Shown piece by piece: positions 53,101 through 63,335 of a DNA stretch of 64,000 nucleotides. The stretch comes from Marchantia polymorpha subsp. ruderalis (Eukaryota > Streptophyta > Marchantiopsida > Marchantiales > Marchantiaceae), in NCBI GenBank assembly GCA_037833965.1, contig AP031358.1, positions 2,736,001 through 2,800,000 of the forward strand, read 5' to 3'. The translations under genes were made by a program, and so were the position numbers. Each line of letters begins with the position of its first letter. Position 1 is the stretch's first letter. The notes under the pieces were generated by a model, which ran no database searches, was not told where the DNA came from, and worked only from the letters and a program-made list of their open reading frames with translations.

Positions 53101-54410
53101 ATTGTCTTCAAGGGCGTTCTGCCGAGCGGTGCTCTCATCGCGGTGAAGAAGCTCGAGAAGGAGAAGAATGGCACCAACCTCTGGGACAAGAAGGACCAGT
53201 ACCGCGAGATCGACTTCCTCGGAAAGCTGCGGCATCCGAATCTGATGAAAACCCTCAGCGTTTGCTGGAATCTCGACACGAAGGCGCTGGTCTTCGATTT
53301 CATGGAGAACGGGACTTTGAGTGACCACTTGCATGCTCCTCCTGTCGACTCGGACTCGGACACGGAATCGATACTCACATGGGACATCCGGCGGAACATC
53401 GCTCTGGGCATTGCGAAAGGTCTGGTTTTTCTCCACCACGACTGCGCCGAGAAGCGAGGCGGCGAGCCTGTGATCCATGGCGACCTCAAGCCCAGCAACA
53501 TCTTCCTGGACGACGACTTTCAGCCCAAGATTGCAGATTTCGGTCTGGCTCGTCTGATCATGCCCGACGACATCACCGAGGGAGATGAAGAAGCTCTCGA
53601 GATGGCTCTCACCATCTGTGACAGGGACTACATCGCACCAGGTAATCATCCGCCTGCCTCGGTAACCATCTGCATGACACTTCTGCTCATCGCCATTATC
53701 TCAAATGAGTCTCACAATCGAAGTTAACTTTCAAGTTACAGTCTTCGCATCGTCTTCGTCATCTACACCATCCATTTCTGAACTGAATCTAGACTTTCAG
53801 ATTTGGGAAGGCGAGGGACCTCGAACTGCCCATCGGGCCTTATGCAGGACGATCTAACTCTTCATCACTCCTTCTCGGGCTTGCATTGCAGTCTCGGGTT
53901 CTAAATCCCGATTCAAGTTCTTCTTCTGATTCTAATTCGACAATCAGCATGTGAAGCGAAAATTATGAAAGTGTGTGACGGTGAATTTAGACTCCATACA
54001 ATCGATCGCTCTTCACTGTTATAGCACTGATTTATATCTTGCATGTGACAGAATGTATATGTCCTCAGGCGCGATTCTCGATGAAGGGCGATGTGTACAG
54101 CTTCGGAATCATCTTGCTGGAGCTCGTGACGGGAATGCACCCGAGCGAGGACGCGAGCTGCTTCGGCGAGGAGGCCAATCTGGTGGAATGGATACGTGAG
54201 GCGAACACGCCGGAGAACGTCATCGACCAAAGGCTGCGGGGCGAGTTTCAAGAAGTGGCAAAGAAGCACCAAATGCTTCTGACCTTGCAAACGGGAATGC
54301 TGTGCACTCAGGAAGCGTACCAAAAGCGTCCGGACATGAAAGAAGTGCTGGAAATTTTGAATCGAACCAAGGAGCGGACTTTCAATGATGGAGAGGACTC
54401 CCCAGTGTAG
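50122..54410 (+). CDS. LRR receptor-like kinase, non-RD type
   Basis: Exons 50,122-53,641 and 54,052-54,410 give 1,292 residues. The chosen start is the ATG at 50,122, since the frame opens upstream only with GTG and a hydrophobic signal segment (SVLVTTLWLIGLL) follows at once. Next come a polyalanine run and about 115 charged, Ser/His-rich residues of unknown role. Then follow an LRRNT_2 cap (from residue 164, DALALLEFKRG), 28 plant-type LRRs (LxGxIPxxLG) without an island domain, a Cys-bearing C-terminal cap, a transmembrane segment (about 923-948) and a Ser/Thr kinase domain. Kinase landmarks are the Gly loop GVGRRSIVFKG, Lys1009 (IAVKK), HGDLKPSN at 1119, DFG at 1139 and APE at 1172. HGD replaces HRD, so this is a non-RD kinase; the other catalytic residues are present. 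It should sit in the plasma membrane, sense an extracellular ligand and signal inside. Non-RD LRR kinases often act in immunity, but the ligand cannot be told from the sequence. Confidence 0.93.
53642..54051 (+). other. Intron of the receptor kinase gene (410 bp, phase 1)
   Basis: GT at 53,642 follows GCACCAG and AG at 54,050-54,051 ends TGTGACAG. Splicing joins G to AA, restoring the Glu codon of the kinase APE motif, and the frame continues to DVYSFGIILLELVTG in subdomain IX. Without splicing the frame ends at 53,727, about 28 codons into the intron. Confidence 0.9.
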
Positions 54411-56420
54411 TGCTCTCGAGGCGCTCTGAGTGGGGATCCGTGAAAGTCTTAGCTTCAAGTCCGACCTTCTCCACTTTTTTAATCGTGATCAGGTTGGGCA
54501 TCTACCGAAAAGAAATCGACCAGATAGAGGAAATTTTGATCTGTGCAGAAGAGAAAACTTGTGTTGTATTAACGCTTCTGGCAATCTTGCTCGTGGGATG
54601 TCTCTGCGATTGGTTCTTGCCATCGCATGAATTCTGATATCATTCAATCATACATGTACTCACTTTGCGATGGGATGGATCCTTTGTACTGTATGCTTCA
54701 ACATCGTGGCTCCTCATGACTCTCTAACTGTCTGGTCGTCATGTTTCTTGTGGATTTCCAGCTTCCGGTCCATCATGCACGCTTGGACGTGACGATAGAG
54801 GAATTTTCTCTTACACAGGACCTGGTAGGACAGCATTATGTTCCAGATAATTGCCCGCTGGTGGATAGGAATCGCCAATGAGTACCTTGCCACTCATGTT
54901 CATCGTTATGCCACCTCGTTCAGGGTTGCGTAATGGTACGTGTATTTGAGTACGTGATGCGAGGTCAGCCGTGATCGTCGAATTGCACTAATCACTATAC
55001 GTAAACACACAACGTGGCTGGCAGGCGACTCACGGGCATCTGTAGTGGAGGGAGCTGGGGTGTGTTTGCTATTCATATTCTTGGATCATGTATTCTTCAT
55101 CTAGAGTCTTCGGATATTTTTGACCAAATTTTATAAAAATGATAATGAATTTTTCCATCAGCCTGTGTCCATTGAGCAGGAAGTACGTTCTGTTTCTGTA
55201 ACTCGGAAACGAATCGGATACGACGGACGTAAGATAGCGAGGATGATGGTCCGATTGATTTTAGTTCCCTTAGAGTTATTGTTTAGAAGAGTGCATATAG
55301 CGCAAAAATTTATTTCAAAACTTTGGCACCACCTTAGATTGCAAACTGAAGAGCTCATTCAAATACTCAATATCCAAAAGCTATGGAAATCATTTCGATA
55401 CGAAGATGCAGTTACATTCCGATTCGCCGAGGTTTCCACTTCTTTTAATTCTAAAAGGTGTCAGATTACTACTCCCTATGAACTCACAGATATTAGAAAC
55501 GACTCATGTACTCGATCCTGTTACTTAGCTGTAATCCAAATATAATAGTATTCTCACTTCGTTATTTCTTTAGCATTGGATCTAGGATATACTGAGCCGG
55601 TCGGAGAGTATCATCAGCCATGCTCATGTATCCACTGAGAGTGGACTCCAGGTCTTCCAATTTTATCCTACTGGGGCCTACTTGCATCCTACTCCTTCTG
55701 GTTTCACCAAGTTTACCTTGAATGGCGTCTTTCCATCTGTTTGCTACATTGCTTGATCCCCGTTTGTTTATAATTGCTCACGACTTTATTTCTTTAGCAT
55801 TAGAAGTATAACTAATAGCATCACAATGGGATATCTTGATTCATACGAAACGTCAGTTGCTGCCACTCCACTAGCGGGGCCATGCATGAGGATGGGTGAC
55901 CACTCTCTCCAATTCTGTGTAGGAATTGCAACCACAATGGATGGAATAAGCAACGTGTTTATCAGAAAACCAAGTATCAATGTGCTTTAATCACATCGTC
56001 CGAACCAGAATCAGATATTCATTCAACGTGAGGTATTCACATTCTCATGCTATGTAGCAAACACTAAATCTGTGAAAATAACATTAGTATATATCATATG
56101 CATTCATAATGGATTACCAATATACATGGACACCTACTGAATCCATGTTAACATCATACTGATGTACATGACTAATGACAGAATTTCATATGTCAGGATT
56201 TTCAAGCTCTGCATCTTCATATGCAAGAGAATAAAGAAAGATTATGCATCTTTTATGTAAGAGAGGAATCACTCACCCCATATTTTGTGCTTTACAGTAA
56301 GTTGTAGCTACTCTTGTAGCATAATTTGTCACTAGGACACAAGTCTCATTCTGACATATATGGGCCTTGTATACACCCTCAAAACTCAAACAAAACAAGA
56401 CGAAAAAAACTACAACATAT

Positions 56421-56467
56421 CTAACTGACATTGTAGCACTTAATTAGAGTGCTACAATGTCAATTAG
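56421..56467. repeat. Hairpin with 20-bp arms (one mismatch) and 7-bp loop
   Basis: TGACATTGTAGCACT at 56,426-56,440 and its exact reverse complement at 56,448-56,462 surround the loop TAATTAG. The symmetry extends five bases further on each side (CTAAC and ATTAG) with one mismatch. It could be a tiny foldback insertion or a hairpin RNA. No expression signal is visible. Confidence 0.85.
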
Positions 56468-57200
56468 GATTTATATAGTAGTGATATACGCAATACGAAA
56501 TCGCAAGACAGAATATGTCTTACCCAACCATCATCCCAGTCATTACGGGATGTGAAATGATTGTCCCATACCATGTCCGCGAATTAGGTAATGTACATGT
56601 AAGGCTTGTGTCATAATGTGACTCAGCGAGCATAAGTCAGCATTATGTACTCAACAGTAGTATGCTCCTCTCTTTTTTAGTATATTCTCTTTGTATTGCA
56701 AAGCCGCAATCTCAACACGAATTATTTCTCCAACTTAGAGGCATCTCCCTAACACATATGCCTCTTGCCTGAAGCATCCAATGTGCTAAGACCACTGTAA
56801 GTGTAGTGGTAACTCGACCCCAATCATCAAAATACACCTTCTTAGCACTTTAGTACATAAATATTACATCTAAGGTCCGAAATGCGTGACAAAGGCTGAG
56901 CATGGTAAGGTACTAAGGAATTTGGAGTAAATTTAGCTTTTAGGTCCATAATTTCTCCCATCACCTGTCTTAACATCTTAAATAAATGCTCGGACATGTT
57001 TGAGACGGCAAGTAAGAGGATCCGAGTGAGCTATGAAGGACAAAATGCTACACATCCAAGCGTATGGGACACACACCTTGTGAATGAGCTTTAACAAGCT
57101 TAATGTGGAGCGAGTCTAGAACGAGATGAACTCAAATGAAGCTGTGATTAGCTGCAGTGGCAAAAGTGCTCATCAAAGGAGGATTATTCTAAAGTGAGGT

Positions 57201-57204
57201 AAAA
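57201..57204 (-). terminator. RNA polymerase III terminator of tRNA-Gly
   Basis: On the minus strand a TTTT run starts two bases beyond the discriminator base of the tRNA, the usual pol III stop signal. Confidence 0.7.
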
Positions 57205-57206
57205 GG

Positions 57207-57277
57207 TGCATCGGCCGGGAATCGAACCCGGGTCTGTTCCGTGGCAGGGAACTATTCTACCCCTAGACCACCGATGC
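57207..57277 (-). tRNA. tRNA-Gly, anticodon GCC
   Basis: The minus strand folds as a complete 71-base tRNA. Acceptor arms are GCATCGG/CCGATGC with discriminator A. The anticodon arm GTTCC-CTGCCAC-GGAAC gives the anticodon GCC, and the T arm GGGTTCGATTCC is canonical. The internal pol III promoter is present: B box GGTTCGATTCC at 57,218-57,228 and A box TGGTCTAGGGGTA near the 5-prime end. The usual plant form reads TCTAGTGG in the D loop where this reads TCTAGGGG, a small variation. It has no intron, and CCA is not encoded, as expected for a nuclear gene. It would decode GGC and GGU. Confidence 0.96.
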
Positions 57278-57465
57278 AGATGTCAGCGAGAGAACATTTT
57301 ATTATTATATTGCAAAACTTTATGAGTTGTAAAATTCTTAGTCCATTTGAGAGTCACAGAGAGTAGTGGTCTATCAAATCAAGTAGTCTCAAATGACCGC
57401 TCATGGTTACTTGACCTCTGACCCATGACCGGTCACTGGTCACCGGTGGTTGATGAAGATCGGTA

Positions 57466-58029
57466 TTGAGAGGCTTGGGAAGGTTGAACCAATCTGGTAG
57501 AGAGACTATAAAGTTGAGCTCTACCAAACATTCGCAGCATAGTGAGTTACTTCTACCCGAGGTGTTCAAGTCGATCGTGGAGGAAGGGTTCAAAAGACGC
57601 TCCGCAGAGTTGCAGCAGAAATCAAACGCACTAGTCAGTGGAACCGGTTCTCCAGTGTTCGATCGGAGAATCCCTAAATCTTCGACAAGAGCGAGTCCTC
57701 TCGAAAATCGAGCGAGGAAGGCCAATATTGTAAGAACTATGGCTGCCAAGAACTACTTCAGTCTTCTTGCTGACAAAGAGGAGGCCCAGGATGCAAAAAT
57801 TTCGGCCGCTGGCCGAAATGAGTTTGGCAGCAAATGCCGGCCTTTGCCGCAGTCGTACCTGAAAGTGCTCGTCCGCGGATTGGAGACGAAGCCTCGAGAT
57901 CCAGTCCAGCAACAAGGTCCTCAGGCCCCACCAGAGAAAGCTAAAGTCCACGAGGCGCCTTCCAGAAGACGTCCTGGAGAACTTTGGGGCAAGTTCAGGC
58001 AGGAAAAGTGTGCTCCGGCTAACAAGTGA
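57466..58029 (+). CDS. Unrecognised open frame, possible exon or decayed gene
   Basis: The plus frame is open from stops at 57,451-57,456 to TGA at 58,027-58,029, but its first ATG is at 57,739 (MAAKNYFSLLADKEEAQ). The composition is Lys/Glu/Arg/Pro/Gln-rich and protein-like. Another plus frame (58,010-58,237) overlaps its end and includes two good donor-like sites, GCT|GTAAGT near 58,071 and TTCAG|GTAAGC near 58,083, which suggests an exon structure or a frameshift. A 290-codon minus frame (57,631-58,503) overlaps it and is Ser/Leu/Arg/Phe-rich, as antisense reading of a coding strand often is. I recognise no domain. It could be part of a retroelement ORF1 or a lineage-specific gene. Confidence 0.35.
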   Translation: MRGLGRLNQSGRETIKLSSTKHSQHSELLLPEVFKSIVEEGFKRRSAELQQKSNALVSGTGSPVFDRRIPKSSTRASPLENRARKANIVRTMAAKNYFSLLADKEEAQDAKISAAGRNEFGSKCRPLPQSYLKVLVRGLETKPRDPVQQQGPQAPPEKAKVHEAPSRRRPGELWGKFRQEKCAPANK

Positions 58030-58239
58030 AGTAAAGATCGTCCTTGTGCTTGACTTACAGCCCAAGGATGCTGTAAGTTCAGGTAAGCACAGGCGTCGTG
58101 TGTTCCTTGCGATGACGATGCGCGGAGAGAAACTTTCGGCGGCAACCGGAGGCTTGGAAAGGGGCTTTTGCACTACGTTGAGGACCGCTTCAAGCTCTGA
58201 ATTGCGCATTAGCTTACTCTCCTTTGTGCTGAATTGAAC

Positions 58240-60239
58240 TAAGGAACATGTTCTAACTTTACAGTTCGATAATGATAATTCGCTACTAATGCGGATGTGT
58301 AATGTATAACCAACGATGAAAAGACCCATCCAGTCAAAGCCCTTGCATGGATGAAACCAAAGGAATAAGATGGGCAGGGTTAAGGGGATCAAATTTTCGG
58401 GTAGGAAGTTCTTAAGGTTGGATGGAGTATGGGACCAGCAAAGGTGCTCGATTCGGCTATGCTCTCTAAATGGGAAATATGTCATCCTCCGCAAATATGT
58501 CAAAGGGTTGTGAGCTCTCTTGTTTTCCGTGCATTAATGGATAGTAATTTCTAAATTTGTTAATAATTTTTTCCGTGCATTAATAGATTTTTTCTTTATT
58601 GCGGAAACCTATGGAGGAGAAGATTATAAGAAAAATTGTTTCCAGTCAATTACCTTGTTTCATCAAAACAAGCACATGAGTTTTCATGCATGAGTACCTC
58701 AGTCATGGATATAATTTGTAACCATGACACTTTTCAGTAAGAAAAATGCCCCTTGTGCAAGCTTTTGTCCAACTGAGCAAAAGATGGCTGCAGTATTTGA
58801 TAATTTATTCCATGTGTTTGTCAATTGGTATCACACTTCAATAAGTGAGGCTTTGCACATCATAGGAGGCATATGAGGAGCAACCCTCTGCGCACATTCT
58901 CCGCTCCAGAGGACTGATTGTCTGCCTTACTGCACAAAACAATAACTCCCACAACTGACGCTTAGCTCGACTCTACAATTTCAGTCACTTTCTTTCGAGG
59001 CCATTCTTTCGTTTACTTCTTTCATTTTGTGTCGAATCTCTGAACTTCAGCGAGGTTCGATGAAGAAGATCCCTTCCAACTGAGTATCACAGGCTGTAGC
59101 ATCCACCAGCTCGTCTTTAAACTTGATGTGGTTTACCGAGATCGCAGACTTCGAGGTTTGCCAGTTCCTAGAGTCCCAGCGATCAGAATGTTGGGGGCCT
59201 TTGGCACGCTCACCAACAGGCTTCGTATCGTCCTCCACGCCCTCCCTTTCCTTCCACTGCCCTGCTGCTGGCAAAACTCTTTCTCATGCGCAACGAAAGT
59301 CTATTCGCCAGAAGCACTTCACGTTTCTCTATGGACTAGACAATACTCCTCCATTCATTTGTAGCAGGGTTTAATGAGAGAGAGAGAGGACCAACGATGA
59401 GAGCATGAGGGTAGAAGCAAGAGCTGGATTCGGGATGAACAGATTTTGAGAGATTATAGAGTTCCTCAAGAGTTCGCGTAGACAGACCATAGACCTGAAA
59501 GCTGCAGAACCACCGAGTGCTAAATGTTTCTTGAAGTGTTTGAACTCTATCGAAGTGTATACCAGCCCTGGTGCCGGGACAAAGCAAAGATCATGTGCAC
59601 ATGAGACTCAGCTCCTGTCTACGGAACAAAAACCTTGCGTAAATGGTTCAAAGTCATGCTTTCGCTCTAAGCACGGACTTGCGAACTAAGAGTTCGTCAG
59701 CGAGACTTGGATTGTTACTACCGGTATGTTTGATGATGTTATGTGATAATAAACAAATACAAAAATAGAGCAAAATGGTACAGATTCCTTCCCACAAGGG
59801 CCTAAACAACAATGAAGAGTCAACCACTGTCACTAATTAACATTCTATTTGAAAAGTTTTACTTCTCAGCACATGTCAATCCTAGAAGACATCGCTCAAT
59901 TAAGGCCAAAGGTCCGAAGAGCAGAGTATAATCACACACACAACTTGAAAATTATCCAATCAAAGCCTACAGGAATCCCACCCGACCTTGCATTAAGTAT
60001 TCAGGGGAAAACTTCCTAAAATTGCACTCTTAGCCGACTCAATACCTGAATTTAAACTTGCTTAGACCCGAGTAGCCCCGGAACATTCGAATCGGACACT
60101 TGCGACTTCAGATGCGGTATCTTCTACAAATTGAAGTGCACCATGCACGGTGACAGACACACTCAATTTCACAAACGTGCATGATAGACACAGATTGAAA
60201 GCCAAGACAAGTCAATTGATAGAAAAGCCCTCCAAGGTA
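58240..60239. other. Intergenic stretch, nothing recognised
   Basis: Short frames only (75-83 codons at 59,047-59,587 on the minus strand and 83 on the plus). The word TTTTCCGTGCATTAAT occurs twice about 45 bp apart near 58,525 and 58,570. No gene or element part is supportable. Confidence 0.4.
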
Positions 60240-62890
60240 AGAGCCTTGGACCTCTTTATTCACTTTGAATTCCTAGACAACTCAACCGCCCGAGGCGAAC
60301 CAACATCAAGCGCAAAACCATCCAACGCAGCGAATACTACGTCCGTTGAGCGTCCGTCCCCTCCTAGCCTACGCAACACGCATAGAATCTCTAACTCTAA
60401 GTTCTCCCGTGCTTCTTCTAACCCAAAAGAAAAGGAGTTGACTAATCTAACTAATTGCCGATGCCCGACGATTCCGATGGCCTCAAGATCCCTCAATTGT
60501 CACTTTAGCAAGTCCAATTTCATCCACTTCAACGTTTGAACTTCCCACTCAACGAATCCGCGCAGACTCCTTTCAACCCGCAACCGTCGGTCGTCTTCTC
60601 CTTCAATTGCCAAAATGCCAATTCCGCCGCTTCCACTCTGGTCCGCGACATCTTTAACTACTCCTCAACCGTCTTCAATCGAGCTCGCAGCCAACCGCAA
60701 TCTGCATCCAATTTTAATAAACATTTGAGCTCCAAAAACTTGGCAGTTTTGCACTCCGTCAATCTCTTCGTCCAACAAGTCAATTCACCCTCGTGCTTCT
60801 TCGTCTGCTCTATCAAACTCGCCATAAGCTCATTCGCGCATTGTATTTCTTCCTTGAGAGCTTCAGTTCGTGCCACGATCCTTCCCCAAAGTTCCATCCT
60901 CTCTGTCTTCATAGTCGCAATCTTTCGCCAAAGATTTTTGGTTCTCAATTGTTCCTCCTCATGAAGCTCCTTCTCCTTGACTAGGTTCAGCCGAAGAACT
61001 TTGCACTCTATATACTTTGCTCAAAGTTGTTACTCACGCACCTTCAAACTTGCAGTTGTTGCTGCGCCCTCTCCTGCCACTCTCTCCACATCTTCAGCGG
61101 TCTTCATCAAAGTTGCTCTCTTGCTTCGGATCCTATTCCTAAGCATCTCTACATAAAACCCAGCTTACTCCGACACCACGTACTTCTCTCGCTTCTCGTC
61201 CAAGTACTTCAGCAAGGAAACTACATTGCACTCCAAGAAGTCCGGGAATGTGACTACCACCTCCTTCGGGTCTTCTGCTGAAGGTCTCTTATCGACTTCA
61301 GGTTTTGCCATCCCCGAAGACACCTGAGGTGAAAGAATCTCACGGGATTCCACCACCGTTTCTCCAATCTGCTCTACTACCTGCTCTAGTATCTTGTGAT
61401 CTAGAGTGAGCTCCTTCGCATACTCCTCACCAGTCTTTGGCTCTGGCACGTCTGCTTTCTTCAAAGACCTACTTCTCTTCTCCGAAGACATTCGCTTCTT
61501 CTCCGAAGGCCAAAGACCTTGACTTGAAGTCGCAATACTCTACCTTGAAGATCTCGCTTCTTTCCATAGAGGTTCCTCACTATGTACCCCCAAAGATCCA
61601 CACTCAAGAGTCTGAAGATCATCTCCTTCAACTGCATCCTCATCCGCCAAAGATGCAATTCCCTTGGACATGTCTACACTACTCTCCGAACTCTCTAACA
61701 ACACTACCCGATGTTGTGCCTTCTTCTTTGATCTAGCACGCGTCTTCGGCATCCTGAAACGCGTTGTAGCCGAACTCGCCATTTGTGCTTCTGATCTTCG
61801 TGCTGCAACAGTGAACTCGGCTATCTTTTGCCTCTTCGCCGGTCGTCCATCTTGCTCCGTGACCACCTCCACTCTAACCGGTCCTCGTGTTGCTGCTAGG
61901 ATGGTCTCTTCAGCTCGAGCTTCCTCCTGTTCGGACTCTTCGTCTTTGTTCGACTCCAAGATCTCCTTTTCCTTAGGAAATCTCTTCTCCTCGCTCTTCG
62001 TCAGCAAGCTCATCTCGCAATAGAAATTCACCAAGAAAGGCATCTTGTGTTTCACCGAGGCTCTGTCCCACCTGTCTCCGACATTAATCCAAACCAGGTT
62101 CTAGAAGATCTTCGCCCAGTGAATGGCCATCCCTCGCATTGCGCGCTCTATAAAGTCAACTTGCCACGTTGTTACATATGTCGTCTGCTACGGCCGCAAG
62201 ATGTGCATCAATGATGTTGCCACCGCACGTCTCTTCGGGTCACAATAATCAGCTGTACTCCAACCGTTTGTACTCGATTGAGGTTTTGTGAAGAGTTGCG
62301 CAAATGTCAACTCTTAGGCTCGCGTTACTCTAACGTTCTACTTCTCGAAGATGTAATCCCTTTCCTTGCCCACGCATTGTTGTAAGATGTGAGTTCAATG
62401 TTTGACCGTCCACAACAACGGATTGCCGCTAAGGTCGGTACCCACGTTCTTGTTCTTGTTCATCAGCTCCTGGCAAATCGTCGCCGACACGCAATTCCAA
62501 TCCCAGAGCAAAAAATCGAGGCATGTCGCAATCAACTCCGGATGAAACTTCTGCAATACCACATCGGGCACCTTGAGTGAAAATAATTTCGGTCTTGTTG
62601 CTTTCCTAGCACACGCTATGTCTCGGGCAGGGTAGTCTGCGATGTCTACGATTCCAATTCTCCCTCTCGCACAATGTCCGCGGGAAGTGACCTCTTCGCG
62701 TTCTTACCCTCCAAGCTCTAACAGTTCTCGCATGCGCTTGAAGTGGCACTTGCAATGGTAGTTGTGCCTGTCCGGTCCCTGGCAATTTCAAATTTTGACA
62801 AGTCGTCTTCGCCAAAGATCCGTCTACTACATCCCCGAAGATATCTGTGCCGATATCCGAAGCTCTTCGGCCGAAGGCGAATACCATCCG
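60240..62890 (-). pseudogene. Broken copy of a multicopy, coiled-coil protein family, possibly element-borne
   Basis: Minus-strand pieces follow one another in a consistent order. An N-terminal part (GTGQAQLPL) lies near 62.75 kb. A globular part (ATSLMHILRP and TTYVTTWQVDFIERAMRG) follows at about 62.25-62.1 kb, then a Lys/Glu-rich linker with AKRQKI. Next is a segment with DKRPSAEDPKEVVVTFPDF and LLKYLDEKREKY near 61.2 kb, and a Leu/Lys/Glu coiled coil at about 60.95-60.66 kb. From memory this matches a predicted-protein family present in very many copies in Marchantia polymorpha. Its function is unknown. Copy number and repetitiveness hint that it belongs to a mobile element, perhaps a gag-like product, but no polymerase or integrase is visible nearby. 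The copy is broken in several places and is treated here as a fossil. Confidence 0.65.
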
Positions 62891-63335
62891 GCCTTACTTT
62901 TGGTTATCCAATTTACTTTATATCTTCTAACTCCAAGGATTATGAAACTATATGTAAATGTTCTACATCCAATACACTTCTAATTTACTTTTTTATGCAA
63001 AATTCGAAAAAACTGGACACCACATGGTATATTTAATGTGACAGTCCATCCAAATTAACTTTAGGACATGTATAGCTGTTGTTCGGGCTTGATACGTACA
63101 TGCAACAATTCCAATTCCCATGCATCATTATTACACTCGGGCTACTTTACAACTAAGAGCAGAATTAGCAAAACGACCGTGTCTACTGTAAAAACTGGTC
63201 GATGCAGACAATATTCAAATACATGTAATTCAATTGCAGAACGCACGAAAAAAGTTCCTAAAATACAACATAAAAAAGTAACCAAATTGAGAAACAAGGT
63301 CCAATCATTCAATTTAGGTAAAATGACTGAATGAA
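62891..63335. other. Spacer between the multicopy-family relic and the group II intron fragment
   Basis: AT-leaning sequence. Frames of 97 codons or fewer overlap here but match nothing. Confidence 0.4.

Larger units (their letters stand above)
54411..57206. other. Intergenic region after the receptor kinase gene
   Basis: It contains the kinase gene's 3-prime UTR, boundary not visible, and otherwise moderate-GC sequence. A 141-codon frame at 55,120-55,545 (+) shows no known motif. A long hairpin at 56,421-56,467 is listed separately. Confidence 0.45.

Noticed and set aside
52411-53501. Long frames of 208-233 codons overlapping the receptor kinase on the minus strand and in another plus frame
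   Set aside because: They are shadows of the GC-rich kinase-gene reading frame. The kinase frame carries LRR, membrane and kinase motifs continuously, while these show none.
55120-55545. 141-codon plus frame downstream of the receptor kinase
   Set aside because: No motif is recognised and no splice partners are seen. It is likely a chance frame.
57631-58503. 290-codon minus-strand frame as a separate gene
   Set aside because: It begins with TTG, is rich in Ser, Leu, Arg and Phe, and opposes a more protein-like plus frame. It is kept as an observation, not called a gene.
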